Shown here in pieces: positions 51,313 through 63,895 of a stretch of DNA of 64,000 nucleotides. Under the pieces are notes generated by a model that did no database searches, was not told where the DNA came from, and saw nothing but the letters and a program-made list of their open reading frames with translations. The translations under genes and the position numbers were made by a program. Location of the stretch: assembly GCA_028023455.1 (NCBI GenBank), contig JAQFVV010000036.1:8750007-8814006 (forward strand). Direction: 5' to 3'. How positions within the stretch are numbered: position 1 is the first letter of the stretch; each line of letters opens with the position of its first letter. Origin of the DNA: Epiperipatus broadwayi (lineage: Eukaryota; Onychophora; Udeonychophora; Euonychophora; Peripatidae).

Positions 51313-51849
51313 ATATTAACCTGCGGCGCCATTACTAACAGTTGAATGTAATTTGAAAATGTAAATAAAGTTTAATTTTTCTAAAGACATTCGATACTTA
51401 ATATTAGATGATGGAAATAGCCAAATATATCAATAGAATCAAAATACCGTCATCACAAACCTTCAGAAAAATATTGATCTATTAACATTACTTATGCTAT
51501 TAATATGCATAACTCTGAGACATCATGCAATACACTATGGAACATGTAGGGATAATAATTACAATTTATAAATGATAAAGATTGGGCATTAATAAGTTTT
51601 CCAAAATTAAATTTTCTATTTAGATGTTTAGATGTCTTAAAGTTTTATTGTTTTTATTTCTTGAAATTAGAAAAACAAATTAGAAATACTTTTGTTAGAA
51701 CTTGTACGTACTTAATTTAACCTTCAATACTCGGTTATAAATCAGCATCATCATCATCACCATATTAAGACAGGTATATTATGCTTTTTTGGTGATGATT
51801 TTACAGGAAGGGTTGAGACTGGTGTGTTTATTTAATGATAATATTTAAC

Positions 51850-52600
51850 TAAAAAATATTTAAGTTTGTAAATTTAAAAACAGAAAGAATAAGTAAAATA
51901 ATAAAAAGTACAACCAACAAGAATACAATAGAAAATTTAATTACAGATATAGATGATAACATATTCAACAATAAGAAGGATGGAAGCACAATTAAACATG
52001 AATCCATCAGCAACACAAGAACAGTATGGCCAACAGAATCCAAGCTATCAAAAGAATTCATTCAGACAGTGTAAAAATCTTCAGAAGAGAAACCAAGCAC
52101 AGTTAATATTAAAATACTATATGCAATTATGAAAGAAATGCTACACAGAATTCAAGAAATACTGCAAAAAGAAGTGAAAGAAATGCAAGTAATACTTAAG
52201 AGAGATGAAGAAATGCACAGAAACTTAAAACGAAACAAAAAAATAATTTGAGATAGTACAAGAGAATTAAACAAAATGAAGTTGGAAATTGCAGTTCAAA
52301 TATAATCGCAAGTCCAATAGAAAATAAAGTGAATAGAAATAAAATCACATACTGATTTACTTAAAAGAGTCTAAAAATCTTGGAGAAAATTGTAAAAATA
52401 AATTAAAAGAAAAAATGGAAAAATTAAGAGAAAGAAAAGTGAAAAGAAATGATTATTAAATTCAAAATTTACTATTCAAAGAAAAACTCCATAAGACTAA
52501 AGAAGAGATGCAGGAAAAATGTAGTTGGCTCATAAATAACATAAACATGGATTATCATAAAATGAAGTTATTTTAGAATGTTGTTGTATATTTTACGATG
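51850..52600 (+). pseudogene. Degenerate coiled-coil coding remnant
   Basis: Pieces in one frame read MKEMLHRIQEILQKEVKEMQ and KRDEEMHRNLKRNKK, a Lys/Glu-rich heptad-like pattern, broken by several stops. It could be a LINE ORF1 coiled coil or a gene fragment. No partner ORF2 was seen next to it. Confidence 0.3.
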
Positions 52601-53865
52601 TTGAGTGAGTTATTTAGTGTGGAAGATATAAGATGGTGATCGGGATATTAATATTTATATGAAATCCTAGGTGTTAGGGATATGTTGAAATCTGTCGTAT
52701 ATGAATTATATTTCCATATCTTAAAGTTATTGAAATATACAGATAACATAGGGCTGTATATCTCTTTCTATGGACAGTTGCATTTCCTTATCGTCAATAA
52801 GTGATATAACAGAGCCATGACTTAAATCTTGAGTGCCCGGTGAATACGGACCTACTCTTATGATGTGCATTGTATCCATGATGATATTATCTTACTATTT
52901 TGAATCTTTCTTGTTATTGTTTCATACCCTACACTTTAATCACTATATATCACCACAGAAATCATCATAGAGGATAGTTTTATAAGTTGATAAAGTAATG
53001 ATTAAACTGTTTGAATTTGATAATTTTGTAAGAGGTCAAGATGAAGTATATAGAAATTTCTTTCGCAAATGATGTTGAGATATTTGATGATTGTCATAGT
53101 ATATAATACAAGAGAGAAATAATTGATACTCATACAAATAGTAAAGATCACTTAGCTTAAACAGATGCATATTCAAATTGGAATGAAAATCAGAATAGTG
53201 AAAATGATTTTGCGTGATATTATAATGAATGTAAGAGTAAAAAAACAAAAAGTAATACAGATGTCAAGCAATATAATTTATGGATAGTTCTTTAAATTTT
53301 ATTATAAATAATTCAAACTGCTTTAAGTTACAAAGAAATATAAAACTATATCTTAAATATATTTGCATAATAATTTTTTTTTATAGAGAGAAATATTCAT
53401 ATTTTAATTAAAATTTTCTGATATTCAAATATCAGGGTGATGCTTTTCTAAACCCAAAGAAAGTCTTTAATAATTTTTCTTTTAATATTTTATTTGTTAG
53501 ACTTCATTAAGAATTGTATTTTAAAATATAAATTTATATTGATGCGTTTGCATCGTAAGAAATATATTTTATAGTAGTATAAGTATATTAAGTTTCTTAG
53601 AAATTGGGAAATTTATTGTACTGTTCCCAACGCAAATAATAGAATACTATTTTACTGAATGAGGAGTACATATTATCATTACTGTTGTAAGCTTTATTCT
53701 ATTTTGAAGTGGCATGGAGTGAAGGCAATCTTGTTTTATTTATTGTATTTATTGGTAATATATATATATATGTAACAAAATAAAATGTCAGCTAATATTA
53801 ATAATACAATAAGGAAACTTAAATATATTCCAAATAATGGTAAACAACTTATAATATAATATAAA
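52601..53865. other. Non-coding stretch
   Basis: No gene or clear repeat. Open frames here are short and Tyr/Ile-rich. Confidence 0.4.
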
Positions 53866-54105
53866 AAAAAACTCATAGAGAAATATTCGATTGTATTCAT
53901 AATCATTATTAACTCAACTTTCAAAATGCCATCATCTATTACCAACCGGAAACACATGTCGATTTAAATATCCCGCAGTAGGATTAATGAATTGTGGGAT
54001 ATTTAAATCGACATGTGTTTCCGGTTGGTAATAGATGATTCCATTATGAAAGTAGAGTTGATAATGATTATAAATATAATCGAAAATATTTTTCTATGAG
54101 TTTTT
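53866..54105. repeat. Palindromic (foldback) element, about 240 bp
   Basis: Arms 53866-53974 and 53996-54105 are near-perfect reverse complements; the inner 55 bp are identical. The 21-bp spacer contains GATTAATGAATTGT, which recurs at 54119 in front of a third partial copy of the inner arm (GGAATATTTAAATCG). Confidence 0.75.
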
Positions 54106-54414
54106 ATTTATATTAAGATTAATGAATTGTGGAATATTTAAATCGGCATTTACTTTTGTAAATATTTATTTTTTATATTATGTTCTTGTTATATTGTAAT
54201 ATTATAATATTGTTTAATTTATAAATAAATTTATTAACTGTTTTTGAATCTTATATTAATCAAGTTGTGATTTATCTGTGTGTTGTTGTTTGATTTTTTA
54301 TTCTACATGCATGATCCACAGAAAATTAATAATTTGAAATATTGCTTATTTGGCACATGATCCTTAAGATTACTTAGATATTATTTTTATTATAATTGAT
54401 TGAATAACAAAGTA

Positions 54415-54555
<141 letters not shown>

Positions 54556-55119
54556 CTTAGAAGATTTGCCATTGGTAATTATTTTAAACTGATATAACAC
54601 CAATGAGAGATACTTAATGTTGCCACAATATCAAATACATTATATATATTTTTTAGAATGCCACATTAAAAAAAAGAAAGATTGTACAATGTTTAATTAA
54701 AATTTATTATATTTTTATTTATTTATTGCTAAACTTTAATCATTAAACAGATTTGATGTTGAGAGTCATTAAGTTGTTTTAGTTGTTATTCCTTTGTAAG
54801 AGTAGATAGATATTATGCCAAATCCCTCAGCATATTTAACTACAGCGTGTTAATTTATTTTGTTATTAGTTTATTAGAGATGAACCTGAAATGATGATGA
54901 TGACGATTATTATTATTATTATTATTTTTGGAGAATTGAACATTTTCTATTGAAAAATAAATAAAAAATTATTAGTTAAGGTTAAATGTCTAATTAGGAT
55001 TTTTCTTAAAGGAATATTAAGTAATTAATTTATTATTATTTCTATAATAAATTTATAAAACATATTTTAGGATTATTAGATGTGTATTTTAGAGACATGA
55101 GAGTATTACATAGTATTTT
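54556..55119. other. Non-coding stretch
   Basis: AT-rich, with a small GAT/ATT run near 54892-54926. No gene. Confidence 0.4.
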
Positions 55120-56771
55120 TGTTACGTGAATTTGGTGGGTAATATTATCATGCCATTGGGAGTATATCTTTAGGGATGTATTCTCAATGTTTAAACCAAT
55201 GTACCTTACCGAACGTATCATGTTAAGAGTTTCATAATTATATTTGTTATTTTGATAGAACGATATTTACTCATAATCTTGAGCAAGTTTTTTATAAGTT
55301 AAATTTATTATTGAAATGAATAGAATGAGTATAATAGTTGGAGCCCTAACTATTATATTGAATTTAAGTGTTATGATATTTTATTCTAATAAATTTTCTT
55401 TTATTTAATTATTAAAAATATTGTTTTATTAGATATTATATCTTAGTAATGTATCTTGAGCTAGTCAGAACAGTATTATTTTAATAGTTGTTTATGTAAT
55501 CCAACTGAAGTTTAATATTGTTATATCCTAGTTAGACGGAATCTTTTTGTTCAGAGGATTTCTCTTTTGGTAAGGGTAATATATATATATATAATACCAT
55601 TCATTTATATATGGTACAAATATATTGGCATTTGGTAAAAGATTAAAAAAAAGTAAATTTAGATTTTTTTTTTTTTGATTAGTATAATTTTTTTTTAAAC
55701 GTAGAACGAAAGTTAAATTTTCGTCCATATTTTTTTTTATCTAATTAAAAATAAAAGTAAAAATTGGAGAAAACAAAAGACACACAAATTACCAATCCAC
55801 ATAAGCTAAAAAAATATTTTAGCTAATTAAAGATGGCCGAAAAACTTGATAAAAAAGAGAACTTTGTAATTGAAAAATGATAAAGAATGTACAAGATTAT
55901 GAACCTAAACGCCATGATAATAACATGCGCAGAAGTCTGAAAACTGGGCCTCGAGTATAAAAAGGAAGAGACCAGTTTTATCAGGGTCTTGTTTTGTCTG
56001 TTTTTCCTATTGTTGGTCCTGGATAACAAAAAATATATCCAGGATCACTCTATGCTGACATAATTCTCTATGTTGGAGTGGGCCGGGGCTTTTGCTGACA
56101 TTGTTCCTGAAGATGGACACCAGAAAAGCTTGCATAACCAACCAGTAGAATAGACCAAGATCAACCGATGGCCAAGCTCATTCTCTCACAAAAAACTATG
56201 CATAGTAATCTACAAGCTTCGTGAACTCACTAAACTCATTAAACTTACTGGTAAGCTAAGATAAATTTTTCCCGATTGTGACATAAAGTTTGCAAACAAC
56301 GCTAAAAAAAAATAAGCTTAAAATAATCCCGATAGAGACTTTAATTTTATTGACCAAGAGACTCTTGTTTACCCAAGAACTTTAATTGTTTAACTGTTAT
56401 TTGGTGTGTTCTCTCCAGTTTTATTTAATTCGTAATTTATCTTTAAACATTTTAATTTGTTAGAATAAAAATATTTATTTCTAATATCAACTTTTCCTTG
56501 TACATTATTGATGATTATTATTAAATTTATTAATATTAGTTTAGTAAGATTTGAAAATATAATTTATCTTTACCAATATGTGTTGATTAAGCTCCAGGAA
56601 TAATATCTAGAAAATAACTAGAGTTACAGTAAAATAAGATAAAGACTCTTTTAAAACATTTTTCTTTTTAATTTTCAGACCGACGGATTTCAGTGGATTC
56701 TTTTATGAATCCTGGTGCCCTTATAAAAGAAATAAAAGCTGATTTCTTCATCATCCGCGTAAATCGTAACA
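55120..56771 (+). mobile_element. Candidate solo LTR, 1.65 kb
   Basis: The segment begins TGTTACG and ends CGTAACA, a perfect 7-bp terminal inverted repeat with TG...CA edges. A strong TATAAAAAG box at 55956 in a GC-richer context fits an LTR promoter. No flanking target duplication was found, so the boundaries are tentative. Alternatively the TATA box and the splice-donor-like CTGGTAAGC near 56252 mark a host promoter and first exon. Confidence 0.4.
55956..55964 (+). promoter_or_regulatory. TATA box
   Basis: TATAAAAAG preceded by GGGCCTCGAG, one of the few canonical core promoters in the window. Initiation would fall near 55985-55990. Confidence 0.55.
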
Positions 56772-57131
56772 ATTACTAGGTAGAGTTGATCAGGAAATAT
56801 AGTTATGTTTTTAGAAATAGGAATGAAACTTTCTTCTTTTTATATAACTTAATCAACTCATGCCTTTTTTGTGTAACAGAGACCTAGCCAGATGGTCAAA
56901 AATGCTTCAATATATATATAATTTTTAGGAATAAATGTTTTTTTAGAGTTATCTATATTAAATTTAATTAAATATCTCTTCTTAGGTCATTATTCAATTA
57001 CTTAATCATACCGTTTGCACAGAAAATTTGATGATGAAGTAAGGTAAAATGTTTAATGAAATTAAATGCAGATGACGCAGATTTTATAGTCTTCAAAAAA
57101 TTATATCAGTTGAACCCTATTTGATTATATT

Positions 57132-57408
57132 TAATATTTAAATAATACTTTGGGTGCAATTTGAAATTTATAATTGCAGTTTGCAATGTTATAATTGACT
57201 ATTCATTAATCTGCATTTAAAACACATTATATTTACCTGTTTAAAGAGGTTAATTTAAACTTACTCAATAATTTCAATCTCTGTAGTCAACAAATACATT
57301 GGACCATTAATAAAGATGGACTTCCAACTTTATTGTTGAAAGTAGGTTGCCTTGACAACAGTTTGAAATTGTTGATTGTTATTGATATTGGGATTATCTA
57401 AATACTGA
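57132..57408. repeat. Direct repeat, copy 1
   Basis: Matches 57678-57975 with scattered differences: shared AATACTTTGG, GCAATTTGAAATT, AATTTCAATCTCTGT and TTGTTATTGATATT. About 270 bp of unrelated sequence separates the copies. No coding. Confidence 0.65.
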
Positions 57409-57677
57409 ATGATTGTAAATTGCAAGATTTCAGGTAGTAAAGGAAATAGTGGACTTAAATAGTGAAGAGAACAATAACTTTATGCTCCCAAATCAGGAAG
57501 CTTCAGATTGGCCTACATAAATAAAAATTTAGGTTAAAGATAAGATGGCATTCTTATAAAAGTCACTATCTTGTGTCATGGTTTGCAAGGTCCCTTTATT
57601 GGCAAAATAATATTGCTTGACTATTAGAAATTTTGAGTCTCATTCATTACAGGTTAAAGCCTGTTCAAGTATTTACC

Positions 57678-57975
57678 TATTATTTAAGTAATACTTTGGA
57701 TGCAATTTGAAATTTCTAATTGTAGTTTGTAAGGTTATAATTGATTATTTATTAATCTGCCTTCAGAATAGATTATATTCACCTGGTTAAAAAGGTTAAT
57801 TTAAATTTTTTTTTGTATCAATAATTTCAATCTCTGTGGTCTAGTTGCAATTTTTAGTATCTACATAAATATATTGGATCATTAATAAAGATGGGATTTT
57901 ACCTTCATTGTTAAAAGGAGATTGCCTTGACCACAGTTTGAATTTGTTGGTTGTTATTGATATTAGAATTGTCCT
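57678..57975. repeat. Direct repeat, copy 2
   Basis: Second copy, about 20 bp longer through small insertions. The pair could be old LTR-like ends or a local duplication. The termini lack clear TG...CA edges. Confidence 0.65.
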
Positions 57976-58050
57976 AATATTGACTACTTTTTAAATATAT
58001 GACTTCATATAATTATTTTCAAAATATTCCATGTAGTGAAATAGCTAAAT

Positions 58051-58093
58051 AGCTGACATTTCAGTACAATAACAAGTACCTTCCTCAGAGCGT
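58051..58093 (-). ncRNA. Hammerhead-like motif, left arm
   Basis: Minus strand: GCU before CUGAGGA (fits CUGANGA), an extra A, a 5-bp stem II (GGUAC with GUACU, one G-U) with an 8-base loop, then GAAAUGUC and AGC closing stem I with GCU. GUC is a good cleavage triplet. Stem III is minimal. Confidence 0.5.
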
Positions 58094-58393
58094 CTTCTTT
58101 CTCAAATCATAGGAATGCATAAAACATTTAAAATTCTTATTTTTATCTTTTACTTTCTCCTCATGTTTAAATTCTACTGAATGAGAAACTTTAAAAATTA
58201 GTTTGTCTTCCAATAGCTTCTTTCAAATGTTGTTAATTTTCTTTAATGAAAGGTGTGATTTAAAGAGAATTAACATTGGAAGACAAACTAATTTTTAAAA
58301 CGTTTCAATCAATAGAATTTAAACATCAGGAGAAAGAAAAAGATAAAAATAAGCTTTAAAATCTCTCACACATTCCTGATTTGAGAAAAAGGA

Positions 58394-58434
58394 CGCTCTG
58401 AGGAAGGTACTTGTTATTGCACTGAAACGTCAGC
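58394..58434 (+). ncRNA. Hammerhead-like motif, right arm
   Basis: Same order as the left arm with GAAACGUC, where ACGU is self-complementary and could pair between two molecules. Stem II is weaker here (one base differs). Stem I is GCU with AGC. Confidence 0.5.
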
Positions 58435-58499
58435 TATTTATCTATTTTACTACACGGACTACTCCGAAAGTAATTATAATATGAAGTCATTATTTATCC

Positions 58500-59611
58500 A
58501 TGAAAATATTAAAATTAACATATATATGTATGCTGGAGATAGTCCAACCACTGAGTTAGATTGCGTAATCTCTATTTTGTATATGAAAGTTTAAAGAAGA
58601 ATGATTTTGATAAATCTAATGATAAGCTTATATGTAATTTATATTTTTTGGATAACTTCTCCAAACTTTCTTAATTGTAAACCAGATTATGCAGTATTTT
58701 GTTTTTGTTTATCTTCTTGTGATCTTGTATGCTGAAAATGAAGTTAGATGCTTTTATAGATTTTTTTAAATATAAAAAATAAACAAATAATAATAACAAT
58801 CGGACTATGTATGTCATTTTTATGCATAATTATTTTACCTTAAAGGTCTATTTATGTGGAAAGAAGTACAAACTTTAAGTGCTTTTATTTACTTAAAATA
58901 TTGTATATCAAAATAAATAAATGTTATAGTCAGTGTATAAGTTATTTGGCATAATGTAAAACTGTGGTGTTAAATTTAATGTCTGGATATTCTATGGGGT
59001 AACTTTCTTTCTTGACAAAGTATTAAATAATTGTTAAGCGATATTATATGTTAGATCCAAGATTTGACAAAAATATATTATAATAGGTAATAGTAAGAGT
59101 CTTATTCCGGGATTGGAACCAGGAAAACCCAAACTAAATAAAAATAGTATATAAAAAGATAAAATATTTATAGAGAAGAATTGATAAATAAAAAATAAAA
59201 GTATTAATGTTGAGAGGCAGTTTTGACCATACTAAATTAAAGTGGGAAGAAATTAAGGTTTAATAAGGAACAGTGCTAAAGGTGAGTTTTACTGCAATTT
59301 GACTGTTTTACACTTTATTTAAAACAAACTGGATTGCTATAGACAGTGTGCAAAAATGATTTTATGCATTGTTTGCATTGTCTTGGAATATGAGGCATTT
59401 TCTAAAGTCCCAAGGCATTCCAAGACATAATATTTTTGAATAACATAATACCAGTATTATAGATTTAATATTAGCTCATTTAATTAATCCATTGTAGAAT
59501 TTAAACAAACTCTGGGACTAGTATCCTTATGTTGATCTTATTTGTAGTTGACTGTAAATAATATACAACTCAATGTCAGATTTTGTCAATTATTTTTAAA
59601 CACATTTAGGA
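58500..59611. other. Non-coding stretch
   Basis: AT-rich, no gene recognised. Confidence 0.4.
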
Positions 59612-59856
59612 TCATCACCAACCATTACCAATCCACTATAGGATAAAAATCTCTCCAAGTTCAATCCATCTTCTCCAATCTTTAGCTTCTCTTCTCCATA
59701 TCACCTCTGCACACTTTCTTATTTCATCCATCAATCTCACATGTGATCTCTTTCTGGGTCTTTTACAATCTCTTGGAATCCAGTTTAAGATTTTAATTGT
59801 CCATCTATTATAATTTCTCTAGCAATATGTCCAGCCCAAATCCACTTCAGTCTTTT
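59612..59856 (-). mobile_element. RTE-like LINE 3' fragment
   Basis: The minus strand matches the last 240 bp of the RTE copies (LKW-WAGHI, then the FIL-WI end and its ATG/GAT tail at 59612). Its internal edge is where the palindrome at 59857 begins. Confidence 0.8.
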
Positions 59857-60095
59857 AAACATCACATGATAAGGATTTATATGTTTGCACAAGGTGAAAA
59901 TACAATAGGGAGAGTTTTCTACTGTTGTCATTAAATACAAATAAATTTATCCTAAATTTATAAAAAAAGTTATTTAAAATTTAATTTTTTTTAAATTTAG
60001 GATAAATTTAATTATATTCAGTGAAAATAGTGGATTAATCTTCCTATGATATTTTCCCCCTGTGCAAACCTACAAATCCTTATCACGTGATGTTT
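59857..60095. repeat. Palindromic (foldback) element, about 240 bp
   Basis: AAACATCACATGATAAGG on the left is matched inversely by CCTTATCACGTGATGTTT on the right; similarity continues inward to ATAAATTTATCCTAAATTTA and its inverse. The arms are diverged in the middle. It directly abuts the RTE fragment. Confidence 0.7.
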
Positions 60096-60660
60096 CTGTT
60101 CACGAACAAAAAAGTATAATAGTTTTAAATAAAGAACTGAAAATAAGAAGAAGACATTACTAATCATAATTATGGACATATTGACAATTTAAAAGCCATT
60201 AGAATTATCTTACCAGAGAATTTAATTATCAGCACTATACTAAGGAATCATAGAAATTGCTGAAAAAGAATTAAGAAAGTAAAGAAGAGTTTAAACAATT
60301 CTAACTTAAAAAAAGACAAAAACTGTAAAATTAAGTGTTATAATGATGGTTGGAAAATGTTTTTGTTTTTCCAAATTGATAATTATTTTGGGAAATGATG
60401 GGGAATTCTTCCCCAAATTATATCTTGCAATAACTCTGTTACCCAACTCATACTTGTCAGCGCAAATTCATCTTTTATTCTTCTTTGTTTTGCAAACATG
60501 GAAACATTTTCACTGGTTCTGGTGTAGAAATAAAAAGCCATTTTATTCAATTCGATGAGCAGTATTCAATGATCTTCTCCACATCTCAACTTTTTATCAA
60601 TATTTTAAATTACTTATCCCTTTGCTTTTAATTCCATTATGGAATTATTTAGTAACAATT
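60096..60660. other. Non-coding stretch
   Basis: No gene called. The 71-codon frame at 60343 is Phe/Leu-rich and lacks support. Confidence 0.35.
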
Positions 60661-60985
60661 AAGGAGTTTGCTATTAACCGAAAGGAGACCCTTTGATTCC
60701 TCTTGGAGGCCTTAAAGAAACCGAGAAGGGCAAATTCCTAATGTCCACTCCATACGTTCTTCTCGTTGCAGCTGTTATTACTATGTGATTATTCATATAG
60801 TACACGAACATGGATGGGCTGCTCACCAACAAGCATTAGCCAGCATGGTGAGTTTATTGGCTTTTTACCTCTGAGTTTAAGATCAAGAAACACCATGGTC
60901 TTTCTTCTTAGTTGCCTGATAAGGCAGAATAAATATTTGTGTAAATGATAAATATTTTTCCAATATATATATACAATTATGACAG
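60661..60985 (+). repeat. Dispersed repeat upstream of the RTE element, copy 2
   Basis: Same family as 49480-49717 (inverted there). It is more complete here, with an extra 80 bp before the TTTTTCCAATATATATA end. A 60-codon frame (60766-60948) lies in it, but the other copy does not keep it open. It may be part of the RTE 5' region or an independent element. Confidence 0.65.
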
Positions 60986-60989
60986 ACAA

Positions 60990-63895
60990 AAATAAATCAT
61001 GGCCGTTATTCCCAGGAGGCTGTAAATCACAAACCAGGGCAGTAGTTGGTGGTCAAAGGTGAAGAATGCTAAGAATCCCCTGATTGCAGACCCAGGCTAC
61101 CATTTGATGATGACTAGTGAAGGAAGATTGCAATAATTAGAAGAAGAACTGTCTTATATTAAATGGGACATTATTAGAATTTGTGAAGTTAGAAAAAAGG
61201 TGAAGAGACAATTGATTTAAAAAGTGGACATGTACTCTATTATAAAGGTACACATATTGGAAATACAAGGGAGTAGGATTCATTATAAATAAAAAGTGTA
61301 AGAATAACATTGTGGAAATTGATGGTGTATCAGACAGAATGGCAAGAAATAGTTATATAACTTAATAGTAGATACCAAATGCCGATGATTCAGGTTTATG
61401 CCCCAACAAGTTCTCATAGTGATGAGTAGTAGAAGATTTTTATATGGATGTACAAAAGGCTTTTGATCAGAGTAAACAACATTTTAAAATTGTTATGGGA
61501 GACTTTAATGCTAGAATTGGTAAACAAATGAAAGATGAAAGCGCTGTGGGTAATTTGGTTATGGTAATAGAAATGTGAGAGGACATAGACTTGTGGAGTT
61601 TGCAGGAAAAAAAAAACTTTATATATGAATTCTTTTTTTGAGAAAAATGTTAAAAGGAAATGGACATGGAAGCATCCAAATGAAGGTACAGCAGAGTTGG
61701 ATTTATTTTGACTAACAGAAATACATATTTCAAGATTGTAATGTTCTTAATAAATTTAACACAGGAAGTGATCATCGATTAGTAAGGTGTAAGTTACGTG
61801 TTAATGCAAAACTAGAGAGACAAAAATTATTAAGAAAAACAATATTTACAGTTGATATTCCTAATCTTCAGAAACATTCTAATGAATTTAAATAAGAACT
61901 TACAAATCGGTTTCAAGTATTAGTAGATTTTGAACATGATTCAGATTTGAATGAAATTAATATCAAAATAACTGATACACTTTTAAAAACTGCAACAAAG
62001 ATAGCTGGTAGAAAAAAGTAGCAATTGGCCAATAAAATTTCTACTGAGACTAGAGAATTTATGAAGAAAAGAAGGAATATGAAGATATACAAAAATGATG
62101 TATTAAAAAGGATTGAATATCTCGAATTATGTAAAATGGTGCGGAAAAGAGTTGAAAATGATATAAGAAAGTATAACTGTGAACTAGCAAGGAAAGCTGT
62201 AGAAGAAAATAAAAGTCTTAAGAATGTAAAACAACATTTTGGTATTGGTAGGAAATTTATATCTGCAATAAGGAAAAAAGATGGAATTATTACTAAAAAG
62301 AGGGATGACATTATGAAATTGGTAGAAGATTTTTATCAAGAATTATATAGTAATAAAGAACAAGTACCTCCTATATCTATTACATCTTCCGAATTGCCCA
62401 GAATTTTAAATGAAGAAGTGAGACATGCAATTATATGTATGAAGAAAGGAAAGGCTCCTGGTAATGAAGGAATTATAATTGATATATTAAAAGAAGCAGG
62501 TGAAGAAATATAATTTTTTTTAGCAAAGTTATATACCAAATGTCTAAATGATAAAGATGTACCAGATAATTGGAAGACTGCAGTATTAATATTAATATTT
62601 AAAAAAGGTGATAAAGAAGATATTAGAAATTATGGACCTATCAGCCTTTTATCAGTTTTATACAAAAATTTTACCAAGATAATTACAAATCGTCTACAGA
62701 GAACATTGGATTTCCACCAAGCAAGAGAAAAAGCTGGATTTAAAAGTGGTTTTAGTACAGTAGATCATATTCAGGTATTGAGAGAAGTTATAGAAAGGGC
62801 AAATGAGTATGAGTTGCCATTATGCTTTGGATTTGTAGATTATGAAAAGGCATTTGATTCTACAAACATTTCTTCAGTGATTAAAGCATTAGATCATCAA
62901 GGTATAGATCCAGGATATTGTCATATTTTAAAGAATATTTATAAAAATGCAACAGCAACAATTAGATTACATAATACCACTGGGAAAATCAACATTGAGA
63001 AGGGTGTAAGACAGGGTGACTCCATATCTCCAAAAATTTTTACAGCAGTGCTGTAAGAATTATTTTGTGGATTAAAATGGGAAGCTAAAGGAATGAAAGT
63101 AAACGGAGATTATTTAAGTCATTTAGATTTTGCAGATGATGTAGTTGTTTTTGCAAATAATGCTTTAGGGCTGCAGCAAATGTTGCAGGAGTTATTAGAT
63201 GAAAGTAGAAAAGTAGGACTCAAGATAAATGTTAAAAACACTAAAGTAATGTTTAATCGATTTTCTCAAAAATATGAAAATAAAGATTGATTATGATGAG
63301 TTAGAAGAAATTAACAGTTACAAATACCTTGGTCAGTTTATTAATACAGATGGAAACATAATGGATGAAATTAATCATAGAATTAAACTTGTTTGGAGTG
63401 CTTTTGGTAAAAATAACTTGATACTAAAAGGAAATATTCCTATGTGTTTGAAAAGAAAGGTTTTTAATAAATGTGTTTTACCATTTTTTACTTATGGATC
63501 TGATACTTGGACACTTAATAGAAGAGCAATACAGAGACTTCAGACCACTCAGAGAAGTATGGAGAGATGCATGTGGGGAGTAACAAGAAGAGATCGAAAA
63601 CATAATATATGGGTAAGAGAACAAACAAGTGTTACTGATCTCATTGAAAAAATTAAGACTGAAGTGGAGTTGAGCTGGACATATTTCTAGAAAAGATGAT
63701 AATAGATGGACAATTGAAATCTTAAACTGGATTCCAAAAGATTGTAAAAGACCCAGAAAGAAACCACATGAAAGATGGATGGATACAATAACAAAGTGTG
63801 CAGGGGTGATGCGGAGAAGAGAAGATAAAGATCGGAGAAGATGGACTGAACTCGGAGAGACTTTCATCCTGCAGTGGATTGATAATGGTTGATCA
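60990..63895 (+). mobile_element. RTE-like LINE, near full length, inactivated
   Basis: Order: endonuclease (KWDIIRICEVR near 61160, VYAPTSSHSDE near 61400, MGDFNARIG at 61495-61521, GSDHRLVR near 61765), a basic linker (62025-62513) ending KGKAPGNEGI, RT (LCFGFVDYEKAFDS near 62820-62860; GVRQGDSISP; FADD at 63129-63140), and the C-terminal LTYG-type and FILQWIDNG blocks. Stops and frameshifts occur in the endonuclease, at 62511, near 63054 and near 63290. This family is often annotated as 'craniofacial development protein 2-like' or 'endonuclease-reverse transcriptase'. It shows what the shorter copies in the window have lost. Confidence 0.88.
62025..63860 (+). pseudogene. RTE-like endonuclease-reverse transcriptase ORF, 3' two thirds
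   Basis: Open pieces at 62025-62513, 62706-63056, 63093-63290 and 63274-63690 tile the protein in the expected order with short breaks between them. All catalytic RT motifs are visible, including FVDYEKAFDS and FADD. Only a few changes interrupt it, so this is a relatively young copy compared with the Tx1-like LINEs. Confidence 0.8.

Larger units (their letters stand above)
57991..58499. repeat. 510-bp palindrome with a second hammerhead-like family
   Basis: The arms are reverse complements from GACTTCATAT / ATATGAAGTC inward to a centre near 58245. Each arm has a CUGAGGA...GAAA core. No coding. The layout parallels the 41766-42590 palindrome, but the sequence family is different. Confidence 0.7.

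Noticed and set aside
56105-56133. Hammerhead-like string CUGAAGA, UGG-CCA hairpin, GAAAAGCUU
   Set aside because: The base after the palindromic AAGCUU is G, which is not allowed at the cleavage position, and no stem I was found.
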